Numbered from the stretch's first letter, positions 43,742 to 53,458 are shown. The stretch: DNA of 64,000 bases from Polynucleobacter paneuropaeus (GCF_003261235.1 NZ_CP030085.1:620001-684000); one strand, 5' to 3'. The notes: generated by a model not told the origin, from the letters alone. Numbers and translations are program-made.

Positions 43742-44482
43742 TTAAAGGAGGTATCCAGACAAACGGTCCTCTATCACTTTGGTATGTTCGCCATAAGCAA
43801 TCGATGCTAAAGATTCAACGAGCATCTCGTATTTGGAAACTTCAAGTTGTAAAAGCGTTTTGAGCTTGTTAGCAATCGGAATGAAAACCAGATTGGCCAA
43901 ACCCACACCATAAATCGTCGCTACGAAGGCAATGGCAATACCGCTACCCAGTAAGGTCGGGTCAGAGAGGTTTTCCATTACATGGATTAAGCCCATCACT
44001 GCTGCCAAAATACCAATCGTGGGCGCATAACCACCAGCAGAGTCCCAAATCTTGATGGCATTACGCTCATGAAGTTCATATTGGTAAATATCATTAGCAC
44101 CGATTTCTTTAATGGTTTGCGGTGGCGCACCATCAATCGCTAAACGTAGGATCTTCTTAACAAAAGGATCGGGAGTCTCAACCATAAAGTTCTCGAGCTT
44201 TAAGACACCTTCTTTTCTGACCACCATGCTCCAGTGTGAAATCTCCATAGCCAAAGCCGTACGTTGATCAACAGGTTCAACAAAGACATATTTGAGTTTG
44301 GCAATGCCACTGCGAAAGTTCACGGGGCGACTCTGCAGTAAGACTGCGCCAAATGTACCAAAGGTCACAATGAAAAAGGCTGAGGGCTGCAGGAGTGAGC
44401 CTATTCTGCCGCCATCAATCGATTGACCAATCAAAATTCCGATTAGTGCAAGTGCAATACCGCCTAGGCTGGCCCAGTCCAT
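43742..44482 (-). CDS. motC: MotC-type stator protein (MotA family, second copy)
   Basis: 246 residues, four membrane helices. MDWASLGGIALALIGILIGQ, GTFGAVLLQSRP, PDPFVKKILRLAIDGA and APTIGILAAVMGLIHVMENL are MotA/PomA hallmarks. Overlaps the end of fliA by 19 nt. A second stator pair next to fliA, beside MotAB at 52-54 kb, matches the MotAB/MotCD system known in Pseudomonas. Confidence 0.93.
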   Translation of the reverse strand: MDWASLGGIALALIGILIGQSIDGGRIGSLLQPSAFFIVTFGTFGAVLLQSRPVNFRSGIAKLKYVFVEPVDQRTALAMEISHWSMVVRKEGVLKLENFMVETPDPFVKKILRLAIDGAPPQTIKEIGANDIYQYELHERNAIKIWDSAGGYAPTIGILAAVMGLIHVMENLSDPTLLGSGIAIAFVATIYGVGLANLVFIPIANKLKTLLQLEVSKYEMLVESLASIAYGEHTKVIEDRLSGYLL

Positions 44483-45198
44483 AATTTCTCTTTTAAGGTT
44501 GCGCGTATCCGAGCGACTGCTTGGCTATGCATTTGGGAAACACGAGATTCGGTGACGCTCATCACAGCGCCAATTTCTTTTAAGTTGAGTTCTTGTTCGT
44601 AATACAAGCCCATCAACATTTTTTCTCGTTCTGGCAAGGCGTCAATCGACTGTTTAAGGGCTTCTTTAAAGTCTTTGGACAGTAAGCCATTAATGACATC
44701 ACTTTTATTATTCTGAATAAAGCGATCCAAGAAATGATCTTCTTCTTCGCTCTTATGGACATCTTCAAAATAAATGAGTTGATGGCCACTACAGTCAGTC
44801 AACATCTGAAAGTAATCGGCAATATCGAGGTTGAGCTTTTTGGCAACTTCGATTTCTGAAGGAGCTCTGCCAAGGGTTTGTTGCAAGCTAGCAATCGCTT
44901 TTTCAACATCGCGCATTTGTTTGCGAACATTGCGAGGCAACCAGTCCGCGTTACGCAGTTCATCCATGATCGCCCCATGAATGCGCTGGGTCGCATAGGT
45001 CTTGAACTGGGCACCTTGATTATCTTGGTACTTACCAGCGGCATCTAGCAAACCCATCATGCCTGCTTGGATCAAATCATCTGCCTCAACACTAGCTGGT
45101 AACTTGGCCTTGATTTGATAAGCCATTTTTTTGACCAGGTCGGCGTATTGGTGGACCAGCGTTTCTTTCTGGTCTGTTTTTCCGTCGGCCTTGTACAT
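44464..45198 (-). CDS. fliA: FliA, flagellar sigma-28 factor
   Basis: 244 residues. Region 2 (EADDLIQAGMMGLLDAAGKY; FKTYATQRIHGAIMDELRNA), region 3 (LPRNVRKQMRDVEKAIASLQ) and region 4 HTH (LNLKEIGAVMSVTESRVSQM). It directs late promoters such as flagellins and is inhibited by FlgM (30414). It starts 4 nt after flhG. Confidence 0.96.
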   Translation of the reverse strand: MYKADGKTDQKETLVHQYADLVKKMAYQIKAKLPASVEADDLIQAGMMGLLDAAGKYQDNQGAQFKTYATQRIHGAIMDELRNADWLPRNVRKQMRDVEKAIASLQQTLGRAPSEIEVAKKLNLDIADYFQMLTDCSGHQLIYFEDVHKSEEEDHFLDRFIQNNKSDVINGLLSKDFKEALKQSIDALPEREKMLMGLYYEQELNLKEIGAVMSVTESRVSQMHSQAVARIRATLKEKLWTGPA

Positions 45199-45202
45199 GA
45201 TC

Positions 45203-45748
45203 TTATTGAGTAGGGGCTATACCAAATTGGGTAGTAAAAATAGGGTCTCTAGTAATCATGCGTGTCACTACAGGGGATGAGTCCATGACGACTGGGCTTA
45301 CCCAACTGTTGCTAAGTGTACTAAAACCCATGATCTCTAGTTGAATCTGTGAAAAAGCCCGGCTGGCATGCTTAAGGTTGCGAAAGACGGTCTTCGCAGT
45401 CTCAGGATTTTGGGCGCTGACGATGATGCCAAATACCCGGTTTTCAGGACTTTTGGCCAGTAATTTAATGATTCCAAAAGCCCGCTTTATAGATTCAGAG
45501 CTTTGCGCCAATTTGAGTACGATTTCGTGTTGATTTAAGAGTGCCAAGGGGAGCTCCTGAGCCCGGTCTAGGCTCATATCGATAAAGTGAATATTCCGTC
45601 CACCGATATCCATAGTTAGGTCTTGTAGAAGCTGACCTTTGCCTTGGGCTAGTTTTGTACTTAAGGCTTTAATTGGGCAAGCCTTGGTTGGCATCAAAAT
45701 CCGTCTGAGACCTTCTGCTTGATCGCGTGGATTAAGCATATTGAACAT
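45203..45748 (-). CDS. flhG: FlhG-like protein lacking the ATPase P-loop
   Basis: 181 residues, about two thirds of normal FlhG/FleN. The N-terminal DQAEGLRRIL (residues 9-18) is the FlhF-activating helix (DQAxxLR). The deviant Walker A KGGVGKT that should follow is absent; the next residues are MPTKACPIKALSTKL. Later segments keep MinD-like strands (NIHFIDMSLDRAQELPLALL; RVFGIIVSAQNPETAKTVFR). It overlaps flhF by 17 nt (or 8 nt from the second ATG). FlhG normally limits flagellar number through ATP-dependent dimers; this one probably cannot bind ATP but might still stimulate FlhF. Confidence 0.75.
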   Translation of the reverse strand: MFNMLNPRDQAEGLRRILMPTKACPIKALSTKLAQGKGQLLQDLTMDIGGRNIHFIDMSLDRAQELPLALLNQHEIVLKLAQSSESIKRAFGIIKLLAKSPENRVFGIIVSAQNPETAKTVFRNLKHASRAFSQIQLEIMGFSTLSNSWVSPVVMDSSPVVTRMITRDPIFTTQFGIAPTQ

Positions 45749-47039
45749 GCCCTTGTGTTATCGCTGTAGATTTGCTGAAAAAAGCAGGCAAGTCTTCTGG
45801 TCTGACAATCGAGAGGTGATCACTAGAGTCTTCTTGTTTGAAAGCCTCTTCAATCAAAGCGATTTTATCGACTAGAGCAATGTCTTCTGGAACGCGTTGA
45901 CCATTGGTGAGATACAGGACTTTCAGTTTATTTTGCAGAATCACATTAATAACGCCGCCCAAACCAATTGCTTCATCTACTTTAGTGATGATGCAGCCAT
46001 CCAAACCTCTGCCAGCAAACGCCTTGCTCACATTATTGAGCGTATCCAAGGTGCCACTAGCATTTAGGCAAATGATTTTTTTGATATCACGTGATGCCTC
46101 GCACAGCATATCAAGCTGACTACTAACCATCTTGTCTTTTTGGCTTAAACCAGCCATATCGATGAGGACGAGCTTCTTGTCTTGTAATTTCTCAAGGGTC
46201 TGTTGCAATTCTTGAGCATCTTTTGCGGCAAACACTTCAACACCCAAAATCTTGCCATAAATACGCAATTGCTCATGACCGCCAATACGATAAGTATCAG
46301 TGCTTACCAAGGCAATGTCTTGATTGCCATGTTTAAGGACAAAGCGTGAGGCAATTTTGGCAATCGTCGTAGTTTTGCCGACACCAGTAGGCCCAAGCAA
46401 AGCATAAATACCATGTTGGTTCATGATTTCCGCTTCATTTTCTAGGGCCTGCATATTCTTAGCCAGTAAATTCATTGCCCAAGGCTTGGCTTCTTTGGAA
46501 GAAAAATCGGAAGGGAGTTTGCTAATCACGCGTTTAGCCAGATCTAGATTAAAGCCAGCAGATAAAAATTGACTCATCAAATCCCGTTTATTAGGGCTGA
46601 ACTCAAGGGTGCTATTAGAGAGAGTCTCCAGTTGTGCCTGGAACTGATTGCGCATTTCGCGCATTTCTTTAAGCATCCCCTGAATCTGAGGATGATTGAT
46701 GATCTCAACGGGCTGCTCTTTAGGCGCTATCACCTCTACATTAGTAGTAGTCAACTCGACAACAGGGGCAGCTACCTTAGAACTAGATCTACCATTGAGT
46801 AAATCGACAGTAGCCTGTACCTTTTTGGCTTGCAAGGCTTTTTCCGCTTGTTCCTTAGCAGTAGACACGCTGCCCAGCAGGTTTGAGCCAGGAAGAACGC
46901 TGGATTCACTGCGCGCCAAAATTTCTGTCCAGCCGTTAATCGAGCGATTAGAAATAATGGTAGCGTCTTCACCAAGCTCTGCTTTGACTTGCATCAAAGC
47001 CTGACGAGTCGTTTTGGCTAGAAATTTTTTCATGGTCAT
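45732..47039 (-). CDS. flhF: FlhF, SRP-type GTPase for flagellar placement
   Basis: 435 residues. FlhF N-terminus (MKKFLAKTTRQALMQVKAEL; GEDATIISNR), linker, and NG domain: P-loop GPTGVGKTTT, LVSTDTYRIGGHEQLRIYG, VLIDMAGLSQKD and ITKVDEAIGLGG. It sets pole position and assembly of the first flagellar ring. Overlaps flhA by 4 nt. Confidence 0.95.
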   Translation of the reverse strand: MTMKKFLAKTTRQALMQVKAELGEDATIISNRSINGWTEILARSESSVLPGSNLLGSVSTAKEQAEKALQAKKVQATVDLLNGRSSSKVAAPVVELTTTNVEVIAPKEQPVEIINHPQIQGMLKEMREMRNQFQAQLETLSNSTLEFSPNKRDLMSQFLSAGFNLDLAKRVISKLPSDFSSKEAKPWAMNLLAKNMQALENEAEIMNQHGIYALLGPTGVGKTTTIAKIASRFVLKHGNQDIALVSTDTYRIGGHEQLRIYGKILGVEVFAAKDAQELQQTLEKLQDKKLVLIDMAGLSQKDKMVSSQLDMLCEASRDIKKIICLNASGTLDTLNNVSKAFAGRGLDGCIITKVDEAIGLGGVINVILQNKLKVLYLTNGQRVPEDIALVDKIALIEEAFKQEDSSDHLSIVRPEDLPAFFSKSTAITQGHVQYA

Positions 47040-49114
47040 ACTGAACCTCCAATTAAGTTGGCAACACGGATAGTTTTGGAATCGGGTAATTCTTCATGAG
47101 AGAGCACGCGTAGATTAGGCGTAACTCTCTTCAAAAATTTGGCTAAGGTCGCGCGTAAGGGTGAAGCAACGAGCAATACTGGGGAATGTCCGTTTCTCTC
47201 TTGTGCTTTAGCTGCTTCATTCGCTTCGTTGGCAAGGGTTTTAGCAATGCCAGGCTCAATTGAGCTGTTATCGCCAGAGCCAGTCACTGCTTGCATCAAT
47301 AAACGCTCAAGATTGTTTTCTAATGAAATCACCGACATCTCATTGCTATGAGGGAAGAGCTGTTGCGTAATTGCGCGACCCAATTTGATTCTGACTTTTG
47401 CAGTCAGATCGGCAGGATCTTGTGTATGGGGAGCATATTCAATGAGCGTTTCCATGATGGTGCGCATATCGCGGATCGTGACACCTTCAATCAAAAGATT
47501 TTGCAGTACTTTTTGTACTACTGAAATCGTCAGTAATTTGGGAATCAGGTCTTCAACCAATTTTGGCGACTCTTTAGCAAGTAGAGTGACTAATTGCTGA
47601 ACCTCCTGATGTCCCAGCAATTCTGAGGCATGCATACCAATCACATGGTTGAGGTGGGTGGCAATTACTGTACTTGCATCGACTACGGTATAGCCTTTGC
47701 TTTGGGCGTCTTCGCGTAGTGTGTTGTCAATCCAGGTAGCAGGTAAATCAAATGCAGGATCAGAAGTGACTGGGCCTGGTAGTTCACCAGTCACATTACC
47801 AGGATTAATAGCTAAAAATTGACCGTAGTGGGATTCTCCTTTAGCAACCTCTACGCCCTTAAGCTTAATGACATAGGCAGAGGGCTTAAGATCCAGGTTG
47901 TCGCAAATATGCACAGGTGGAGTTAAAAAACCCACATCTTGTGCAAACTTTTTACGTAGTGCCTTAATGCGTTTAATGAGATCACCACCGTGACGTGAAT
48001 CAACCAAGGGAACGAGACGAAAGCCTACCTCAAGACCCAATGCATCGACTGGCATGACATCGTCCCAAGTGGCATCAATAGACTCTTGAGCCACTTCTTG
48101 GCTTGCATTTGTTTCTGAATCCAGTAATTTTTTAGTTTGATTCTTTAATGAATAGGCAATGCCAGCAAGGGTGGCTGCAAGTAACAGGAAGGCCAAATTC
48201 GGCATACCGGGAATGAGGCCCATGCCACCAATAATAATGGCCGTGATATTAAGAATCTTCGGATTGGTAAAGAGTTGCTTGGTTAACTGTGTGCCAATAT
48301 CTTGATTATTCGCAACGCGTGACACCACAATACCGGCCGCAACTGAAATGATGAGCGATGGAATTTGGGCTACTAAGCCATCACCAATAGCTAGTAAGGT
48401 GTAATTTTTAACTGCTTCACTAAAGCTTAAATCATGCTGGAGCATACCAACAATCAGGCCGCCCAGAATATTGATGACGATTACCAGAATGCCGGCAATC
48501 GCATCGCCACGAACATATTTCGAAGCACCATCCATGGCACCATAAAATTCAGCTTCTTGACCAATATCTGCACGGCGGCTACGCGCTTCATCTTGACCGA
48601 TTAAACCTGCATTGAGATCAGCATCAATTGCCATCTGCTTACCGGGCATCGCATCTAAGGTAAAACGAGCACCTACTTCAGCAATACGCCCAGCACCTTT
48701 AGTTACAACTGTAAAGTTAATGATGGTCAAGATGATAAAAACTACAATACCAACAGCGTAGTTACCGCCAATCAGGAAGTGTCCGAAAGCTTCGATGACC
48801 TTACCAGCGGCAGCAGGGCCTGTATGACCTTCAGTCAACACTAAGCGGGTTGAAGCTACGTTTAAGCTCAAACGTAACATCGTGGTGACCAAAAGCACTG
48901 TCGGAAAGGCTAAAAAATCCAACGGCTTAGCGGTTTGCAGTCCGATCATTAATACTAAGATGGAGAGTGCAATATTGAATGTAAATAAAAGGTCCAAGCC
49001 AATTGCTGGAATCGGCAAAATCATCATGGCTAGTAACATCACGATGATGATAGGACCCGCAATCGTCTTGCTATTAAGGTTTTTGAGAGATTCTAAAAAT
49101 TGTGAGAAGTTCAT
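47036..49114 (-). CDS. flhA: FlhA, export-gate protein
   Basis: 692 residues, standard. Eight N-terminal membrane helices (IIIVMLLAMMILPIPAIGLD; TVLLVTTMLRLSLNVASTRL), the FHIPEP signature (GRIAEVGARFTLDAMPGKQM, then AIDADLNAGLI) and a large cytoplasmic domain. It forms the nonameric export ring. Overlaps flhB and flhF by 4 nt each. Confidence 0.97.
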   Translation of the reverse strand: MNFSQFLESLKNLNSKTIAGPIIIVMLLAMMILPIPAIGLDLLFTFNIALSILVLMIGLQTAKPLDFLAFPTVLLVTTMLRLSLNVASTRLVLTEGHTGPAAAGKVIEAFGHFLIGGNYAVGIVVFIILTIINFTVVTKGAGRIAEVGARFTLDAMPGKQMAIDADLNAGLIGQDEARSRRADIGQEAEFYGAMDGASKYVRGDAIAGILVIVINILGGLIVGMLQHDLSFSEAVKNYTLLAIGDGLVAQIPSLIISVAAGIVVSRVANNQDIGTQLTKQLFTNPKILNITAIIIGGMGLIPGMPNLAFLLLAATLAGIAYSLKNQTKKLLDSETNASQEVAQESIDATWDDVMPVDALGLEVGFRLVPLVDSRHGGDLIKRIKALRKKFAQDVGFLTPPVHICDNLDLKPSAYVIKLKGVEVAKGESHYGQFLAINPGNVTGELPGPVTSDPAFDLPATWIDNTLREDAQSKGYTVVDASTVIATHLNHVIGMHASELLGHQEVQQLVTLLAKESPKLVEDLIPKLLTISVVQKVLQNLLIEGVTIRDMRTIMETLIEYAPHTQDPADLTAKVRIKLGRAITQQLFPHSNEMSVISLENNLERLLMQAVTGSGDNSSIEPGIAKTLANEANEAAKAQERNGHSPVLLVASPLRATLAKFLKRVTPNLRVLSHEELPDSKTIRVANLIGGSV

Positions 49115-50271
49115 GATGCAAGCTCAAGTTGCTTAGGGTTAGATAGCGGATCTAATTCATCTGGCACAACAATATTGTGTGGTTGAGTTGGGTAAGCGCC
49201 GCTGCGACCATTGAAGTTCTTCACCTGGAACACAAAGGCCAAAATCTCAGCAACAGCAAGGTATAGGGATTCTGGAATTTCTGCATCAAGTTCAGTATTG
49301 GCATAAATTGCACGCGCAAGTTTGGGTGATTCCAATATCAAAATTTCATGCTCTTTAGCAATTTCTCGAATGCGTAGTGCCAAGGTATCTGTTCCTTTAG
49401 CTAGGAGCATCGGTGCTCGCATATCACCTTCTTTATATTGAATGGCAACAGAGTAGTGCGTAGGGTTGGTGATAATGACATCTGCCTTTTGTACATTGGA
49501 CATCATGCGGCGACGTGACATCTCTCTTTGTTGTTGGCGAATCTTGGCCTTGATTTCAGGGTTACCGTTACCTTCTTTGGATTCTTGTTTTAATTCTTGG
49601 CGGCTCATCTTGTGTTTTTCAGCATAGCGATAGAGTTGATAGGGGACATCAACTAATGCAATGACTACTAAAGCACCCACAATAAAAATGAATGCTTTGA
49701 CAAGAAATAAGCCGGTCTTTGCAAGGCCTACTTCAACTGGAATCAGCGAGAGCGTAATCAGCTGAGGAAAATCTGCAGAAATTACAAAGTAAGCTACTAC
49801 ACCTATCAGGGTTGCTTTAGCAATGGATTTAACGAGCTCCACTAGGGAGTTTTTAGAAAAGAGATTGCCCATGCCTTTGATGGGATCAAGTCTTTCTAAA
49901 TTGGGTGTGAGTAATTGAGTGCTAAAGTTCCAGCCGCCAACCAATACTGGCGCTGCAAGGGCGGCAATCATTAATGCAAAGCCAAGCGGAGCAAAGGCGA
50001 TTAATAAGTCGATAACCTGATCAGATAAGCGGCTAAGACCGGCTTCTGGATTGAATGCCAATTTGCTATCAAAAGTCAGACCACTACTCAGCAGGTCTTT
50101 TAATGCGGAGTTGAGGTGATAACCCAACCCCCAGACTGACATGCCGGCAGTAAACAGCAAGACGCAAGTCGCCAATTCCTTGGAGCGAGGAACGTCACCC
50201 TCTTCGTACGCTTTTTCTAGTCGCGTCGACGAGGCCTGTTCTGATTTTTCTAAATCGCTTTCTTCTGCCAC
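49111..50271 (-). CDS. flhB: FlhB, export-gate switch protein
   Basis: 386 residues, four membrane helices then the cytoplasmic switch domain with the NPTH autocleavage site (VIITNPTHYSVAIQYKEGDM) and PKLARAIYANTELDAEIPES. First gene of the flhB-flhA-flhF-flhG-fliA-motC-motD run, each overlapping or nearly so. The short paralogue at 7531 lacks NPTH. Confidence 0.97.
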   Translation of the reverse strand: MAEESDLEKSEQASSTRLEKAYEEGDVPRSKELATCVLLFTAGMSVWGLGYHLNSALKDLLSSGLTFDSKLAFNPEAGLSRLSDQVIDLLIAFAPLGFALMIAALAAPVLVGGWNFSTQLLTPNLERLDPIKGMGNLFSKNSLVELVKSIAKATLIGVVAYFVISADFPQLITLSLIPVEVGLAKTGLFLVKAFIFIVGALVVIALVDVPYQLYRYAEKHKMSRQELKQESKEGNGNPEIKAKIRQQQREMSRRRMMSNVQKADVIITNPTHYSVAIQYKEGDMRAPMLLAKGTDTLALRIREIAKEHEILILESPKLARAIYANTELDAEIPESLYLAVAEILAFVFQVKNFNGRSGAYPTQPHNIVVPDELDPLSNPKQLELAS

Positions 50272-50342
50272 CGCTACACCTTAAATAGGATTAAATTGCT
50301 GATAAATGATTTTCAGCGAGCGGGGCTTAAATGAATTGCTGG

Positions 50343-50366
50343 AAAAGGGGGGTGAACCCCCCTTAA
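50343..50366 (-). terminator. Rho-independent terminator after the receptor-like gene
   Basis: On the minus strand AAGGGGGG-TTCA-CCCCCCTT is followed by TTCC; the stem is 8 bp and very GC-rich. It separates the receptor-like gene (upstream) from flhB (downstream). Confidence 0.75.
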
Positions 50367-50460
50367 TTCAAGCTTCTAAAACCAAGTTTATTGGCAATGG
50401 AAGGCCAAAAACATCCGATTTAGAGTGACTGTTGGGTATAGCGACGACCTTAGATGGGGC

Positions 50461-52401
50461 CTAAAACAGCTTCCAGTCAGGGTCTTTTTCAGCAGGATTT
50501 GCTGCGGGATTTTCAAGTTCTGGACTCTTTGGCGCATCAAGTGAAGCAGTCTTGACGGGGGTATTTTGAGGCGCTGAAACTGTCAAATGACCAAAAGTCT
50601 CGGCTAAAGCATTGGCATGTTGCAAGAGCATTTCCCCGCTGAGAGCCGTATCTTTCATGGTTTCGACATTTTTCTGGGCAATTTTTTCGACCTGGGATAC
50701 GGCGCCATTCACCTCGTAGAGGTTCAGGCTCTGATCTAAAGAGGCGGTCGTAATGTTGGCGCTCATATCAGCAACATATTGCGTGGAGCTAGCAATACGC
50801 TCAACGAACTTATTAATACTATCTATTTTCTCGGGAGGAACGCCTGCTTGCGCTATTTCGGTACTTAGGGCGTTAGCCATTTCAGTACTGGATACTGCCA
50901 TGAGCCGAACTTGCTTAGCGTTTTCAGCATTTTGTTTAGTGCTTTCACCCAAACCTTGCATCTTCAGGTTTGAGGTTTGCAAGACTTGAGCCTGCTCTTG
51001 TGCGCCTTTGATCAGGCTTGCATGGTAAAGCGTTAATTCCTTAGCTAGCTTCTGAATTTCTACCCCTTGAACTTGGGCAATACTACTGAACTCTTCCATT
51101 TTATCTAGCAGTTGATTCATGGTCTTGTTGAGTAAATTGACTTCTTCCAGTTCGCTATCAACGGATAGCCGTTTACTTAGATCATGGTTTTGCAACGCTG
51201 CTGGAATGGTTTGAGCTTGCGCTAAAGCTTTTTGGAGTGCTTGCTCAATAGTGCGCTGCGCAGATTCAGATACTTGACCTTTTTGCATTGCCAGATCAAT
51301 AGTAGTGTTGAGTTCTTGAGCGAATTCATAAAAAGCACCGCGATGCTGATCTGCATCTCGGCGGCCTAAGAGTTTGCCGTCTTGCAGGGCGGCGTTCAAA
51401 ATGCTGGTATCCAGTATGAACTGTTTCCACTCACCCTGAATCGCTTTAATGGCCGCCATTGCACTGCTATGATCACCTGCACTCAATGCAATGCGGTAAT
51501 CTAATTGGCCGCTAGCGATATAGCCTGCAGCCTTCGTTAATTCTTCAGGACTAGCGCCTAAACTATGTTTGAGAGTTCGAGAGATTTGAGCAGCCAGGCT
51601 CAGCATGATTAGCATGCCGACAGCAATAATCATCAGCTTGTCAGTTGGCAAGCTGTTGTTGGAAGAGGGGGCGCTTGATTTTGCTGAGGGAGTATCTAAG
51701 GAAGCTTCGTTTGGCCGATTGGCTGGCTCACTTACAGAAGTTACGGGAACCGAAGGGGCTGCAGGATTCACTTCAGTAACACTTTTCTTTTGTAAGGCAA
51801 TTAGTTTTGCGCTCGCTTGTGCCTTGATAAGAGCATCTAGATCTGTCATCACTTGCGTTTGCAAGCCTTGAGTGCGAGCGAGTAATGCGCTGGCTTGCGA
51901 TAAATAATTGACTTGCAAAAGGTCAACGGCAGGTTTGATAGATTGGTTAACCAGCTTGTCAAAATCGCTTGTAAATTGGCTTGCTACCGTTTTTTCTTCA
52001 GCGCTTAAAGGCTGCGCTAAGAAGGACTGCCACATAGCATTCATCTGTGCAAGATCTTGAGTGACGCGTTCCGCTAGATTACGCACTTCCTCTGAGACGG
52101 GATCGGGGGATTTTTTCTCTGCGTATGCGGTATTTAAGAAGATACGATTTTGTGCAATCAGCTCTTTGAGCTTATTTAAATCAACGGGTGCAGGCGTATC
52201 GGCTTTTGGCAATTCAGATGCAGTGTTTGTTGATGATGAGGAGTTTGACGACTTTAAAGTTATCTTGAATTCTGGAGTCCAGCTTTGGGTATTGATTAGG
52301 AGCAAGCCTGCCATAACAAGCGCGGTCAATAACATGCCGAGCAGGCTAACCTTGACTGGCAAGTAAGGAAGTTTCGAAAGTCCGGTATTGAGTTTGATCA
52401 T
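50461..52401 (-). CDS. Chemoreceptor-like membrane protein lacking the signalling tip
   Basis: 646 residues. Two membrane helices (VSLLGMLLTALVMAGLLLIN near 18-37; LMIIAVGMLIMLSLAAQI near 255) flank a periplasmic part containing a helical domain. A HAMP-like region and a long coiled coil follow. The coiled coil resembles an MCP methylation bundle up to AVSSTEMANALSTEIAQAG, then resumes as SINKFVERIASST and VNGAVSQVEKIAQKN. The hairpin tip that binds CheA/CheW (E-x-G-x-GR-FAVVA-x-EVR) is missing. It lies 58 nt behind motB with no che genes in the window, so a motor- or c-di-GMP-linked role is possible. Confidence 0.7.
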   Translation of the reverse strand: MIKLNTGLSKLPYLPVKVSLLGMLLTALVMAGLLLINTQSWTPEFKITLKSSNSSSSTNTASELPKADTPAPVDLNKLKELIAQNRIFLNTAYAEKKSPDPVSEEVRNLAERVTQDLAQMNAMWQSFLAQPLSAEEKTVASQFTSDFDKLVNQSIKPAVDLLQVNYLSQASALLARTQGLQTQVMTDLDALIKAQASAKLIALQKKSVTEVNPAAPSVPVTSVSEPANRPNEASLDTPSAKSSAPSSNNSLPTDKLMIIAVGMLIMLSLAAQISRTLKHSLGASPEELTKAAGYIASGQLDYRIALSAGDHSSAMAAIKAIQGEWKQFILDTSILNAALQDGKLLGRRDADQHRGAFYEFAQELNTTIDLAMQKGQVSESAQRTIEQALQKALAQAQTIPAALQNHDLSKRLSVDSELEEVNLLNKTMNQLLDKMEEFSSIAQVQGVEIQKLAKELTLYHASLIKGAQEQAQVLQTSNLKMQGLGESTKQNAENAKQVRLMAVSSTEMANALSTEIAQAGVPPEKIDSINKFVERIASSTQYVADMSANITTASLDQSLNLYEVNGAVSQVEKIAQKNVETMKDTALSGEMLLQHANALAETFGHLTVSAPQNTPVKTASLDAPKSPELENPAANPAEKDPDWKLF

Positions 52402-52459
52402 GATTTACATTATTACAAATAAACGGAAGGGTACATAACTCAATTGAAGTGGCTAAGCC

Positions 52460-53455
52460 TCAGGGTTTAACTTCTGTCTTAGCCGCTGGCTTCACATCTG
52501 GCTTGGCGTCTACCCTAGTGGTTGGCTTTGCCTCAGGAGCTGAAGTTGGGGCGCTTTTAGGGCCTGAAGCTTGTATACCTTTTTGTACCCCTTCAGCATT
52601 ACCAGCTTCAATGGACATATTTTTCTCTATGCGCTCTTGCGCTTTTTTGTTCATCACAATAATGGAGATGCGGCGATTAATGGGGTTTAGTGGATCTGTC
52701 TTGTCATATAAAACTGCAGAAGAAAGACCAATCACTTGGAGTAATTTAGTTTCGTCCATACCGCCATTAACCAATTCTCGCCTGGCAGCATTCGCTCTGT
52801 CGGCAGACAGTTCCCAGTTGCTATAAGACTTTTCTTTATTAGGGAAGGGCAATGCATCGGTGTGACCAGACAAAGTAAGTTTGTTCTCAACACCATTGAG
52901 TGACTTGCCAATTGTTTTCATAATCTCCCGCGCATAAGGCTGGAGTTCATCATCGGATAAGGCAAACATGGGTCTTTTCAGGTTATCCACAATCTGAATG
53001 CGTAAACCGTCATCAGTAATATCAATGAGAATTTGTTTTTTCAAGCTTTGCAGTTGTGGGTTATCTTGAATAACAGATTCCACTTTGGTTTTCAGTTGCT
53101 TGAGGCCCTCCTCATCCAGCATCTTTTGTGGAGATTTATCGCTGTTGTCATCTGCTTTAGAAACTTCACCGTCTTTACGCGTCAGATCTTTACCGCCACC
53201 AACGAAAATACCGCTTGAACCAGTAGTGCTAGGTCCGGTAGATACGATTTTTTCAATCGGCATCTTGAAGTATTCAGAAATACCCTTTAAGTCCTCCTTG
53301 GAGACGGACGCTAGAAGCCACATCAAAAGGAAGAAGGCCATCATGGCGGTTACGAAGTCTGCATAAGCAATCTTCCATGCACCTCCGTGTGCCCCACCAG
53401 CCACTTTTTTAATGCGTTTTACAACAATGAGAGGCTTTTCTTCTTTAGTAGCCAT
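52460..53455 (-). CDS. motB: MotB, stator protein
   Basis: 331 residues. VAGGAHGGAWKIAYADFVTA with the proton-binding D33, a membrane helix (AMMAFFLLMWLLASV), a plug region, and an OmpA-like domain (LTLSGHTDALPFPNKEKSYS, then NWELSADRANAARRELV). The C-terminal 40 residues are a Pro/Lys/Ala tail. It anchors the stator to peptidoglycan. It starts 3 nt after motA. Confidence 0.97.
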   Translation of the reverse strand: MATKEEKPLIVVKRIKKVAGGAHGGAWKIAYADFVTAMMAFFLLMWLLASVSKEDLKGISEYFKMPIEKIVSTGPSTTGSSGIFVGGGKDLTRKDGEVSKADDNSDKSPQKMLDEEGLKQLKTKVESVIQDNPQLQSLKKQILIDITDDGLRIQIVDNLKRPMFALSDDELQPYAREIMKTIGKSLNGVENKLTLSGHTDALPFPNKEKSYSNWELSADRANAARRELVNGGMDETKLLQVIGLSSAVLYDKTDPLNPINRRISIIVMNKKAQERIEKNMSIEAGNAEGVQKGIQASGPKSAPTSAPEAKPTTRVDAKPDVKPAAKTEVKP

Positions 53456-53458
53456 GGA

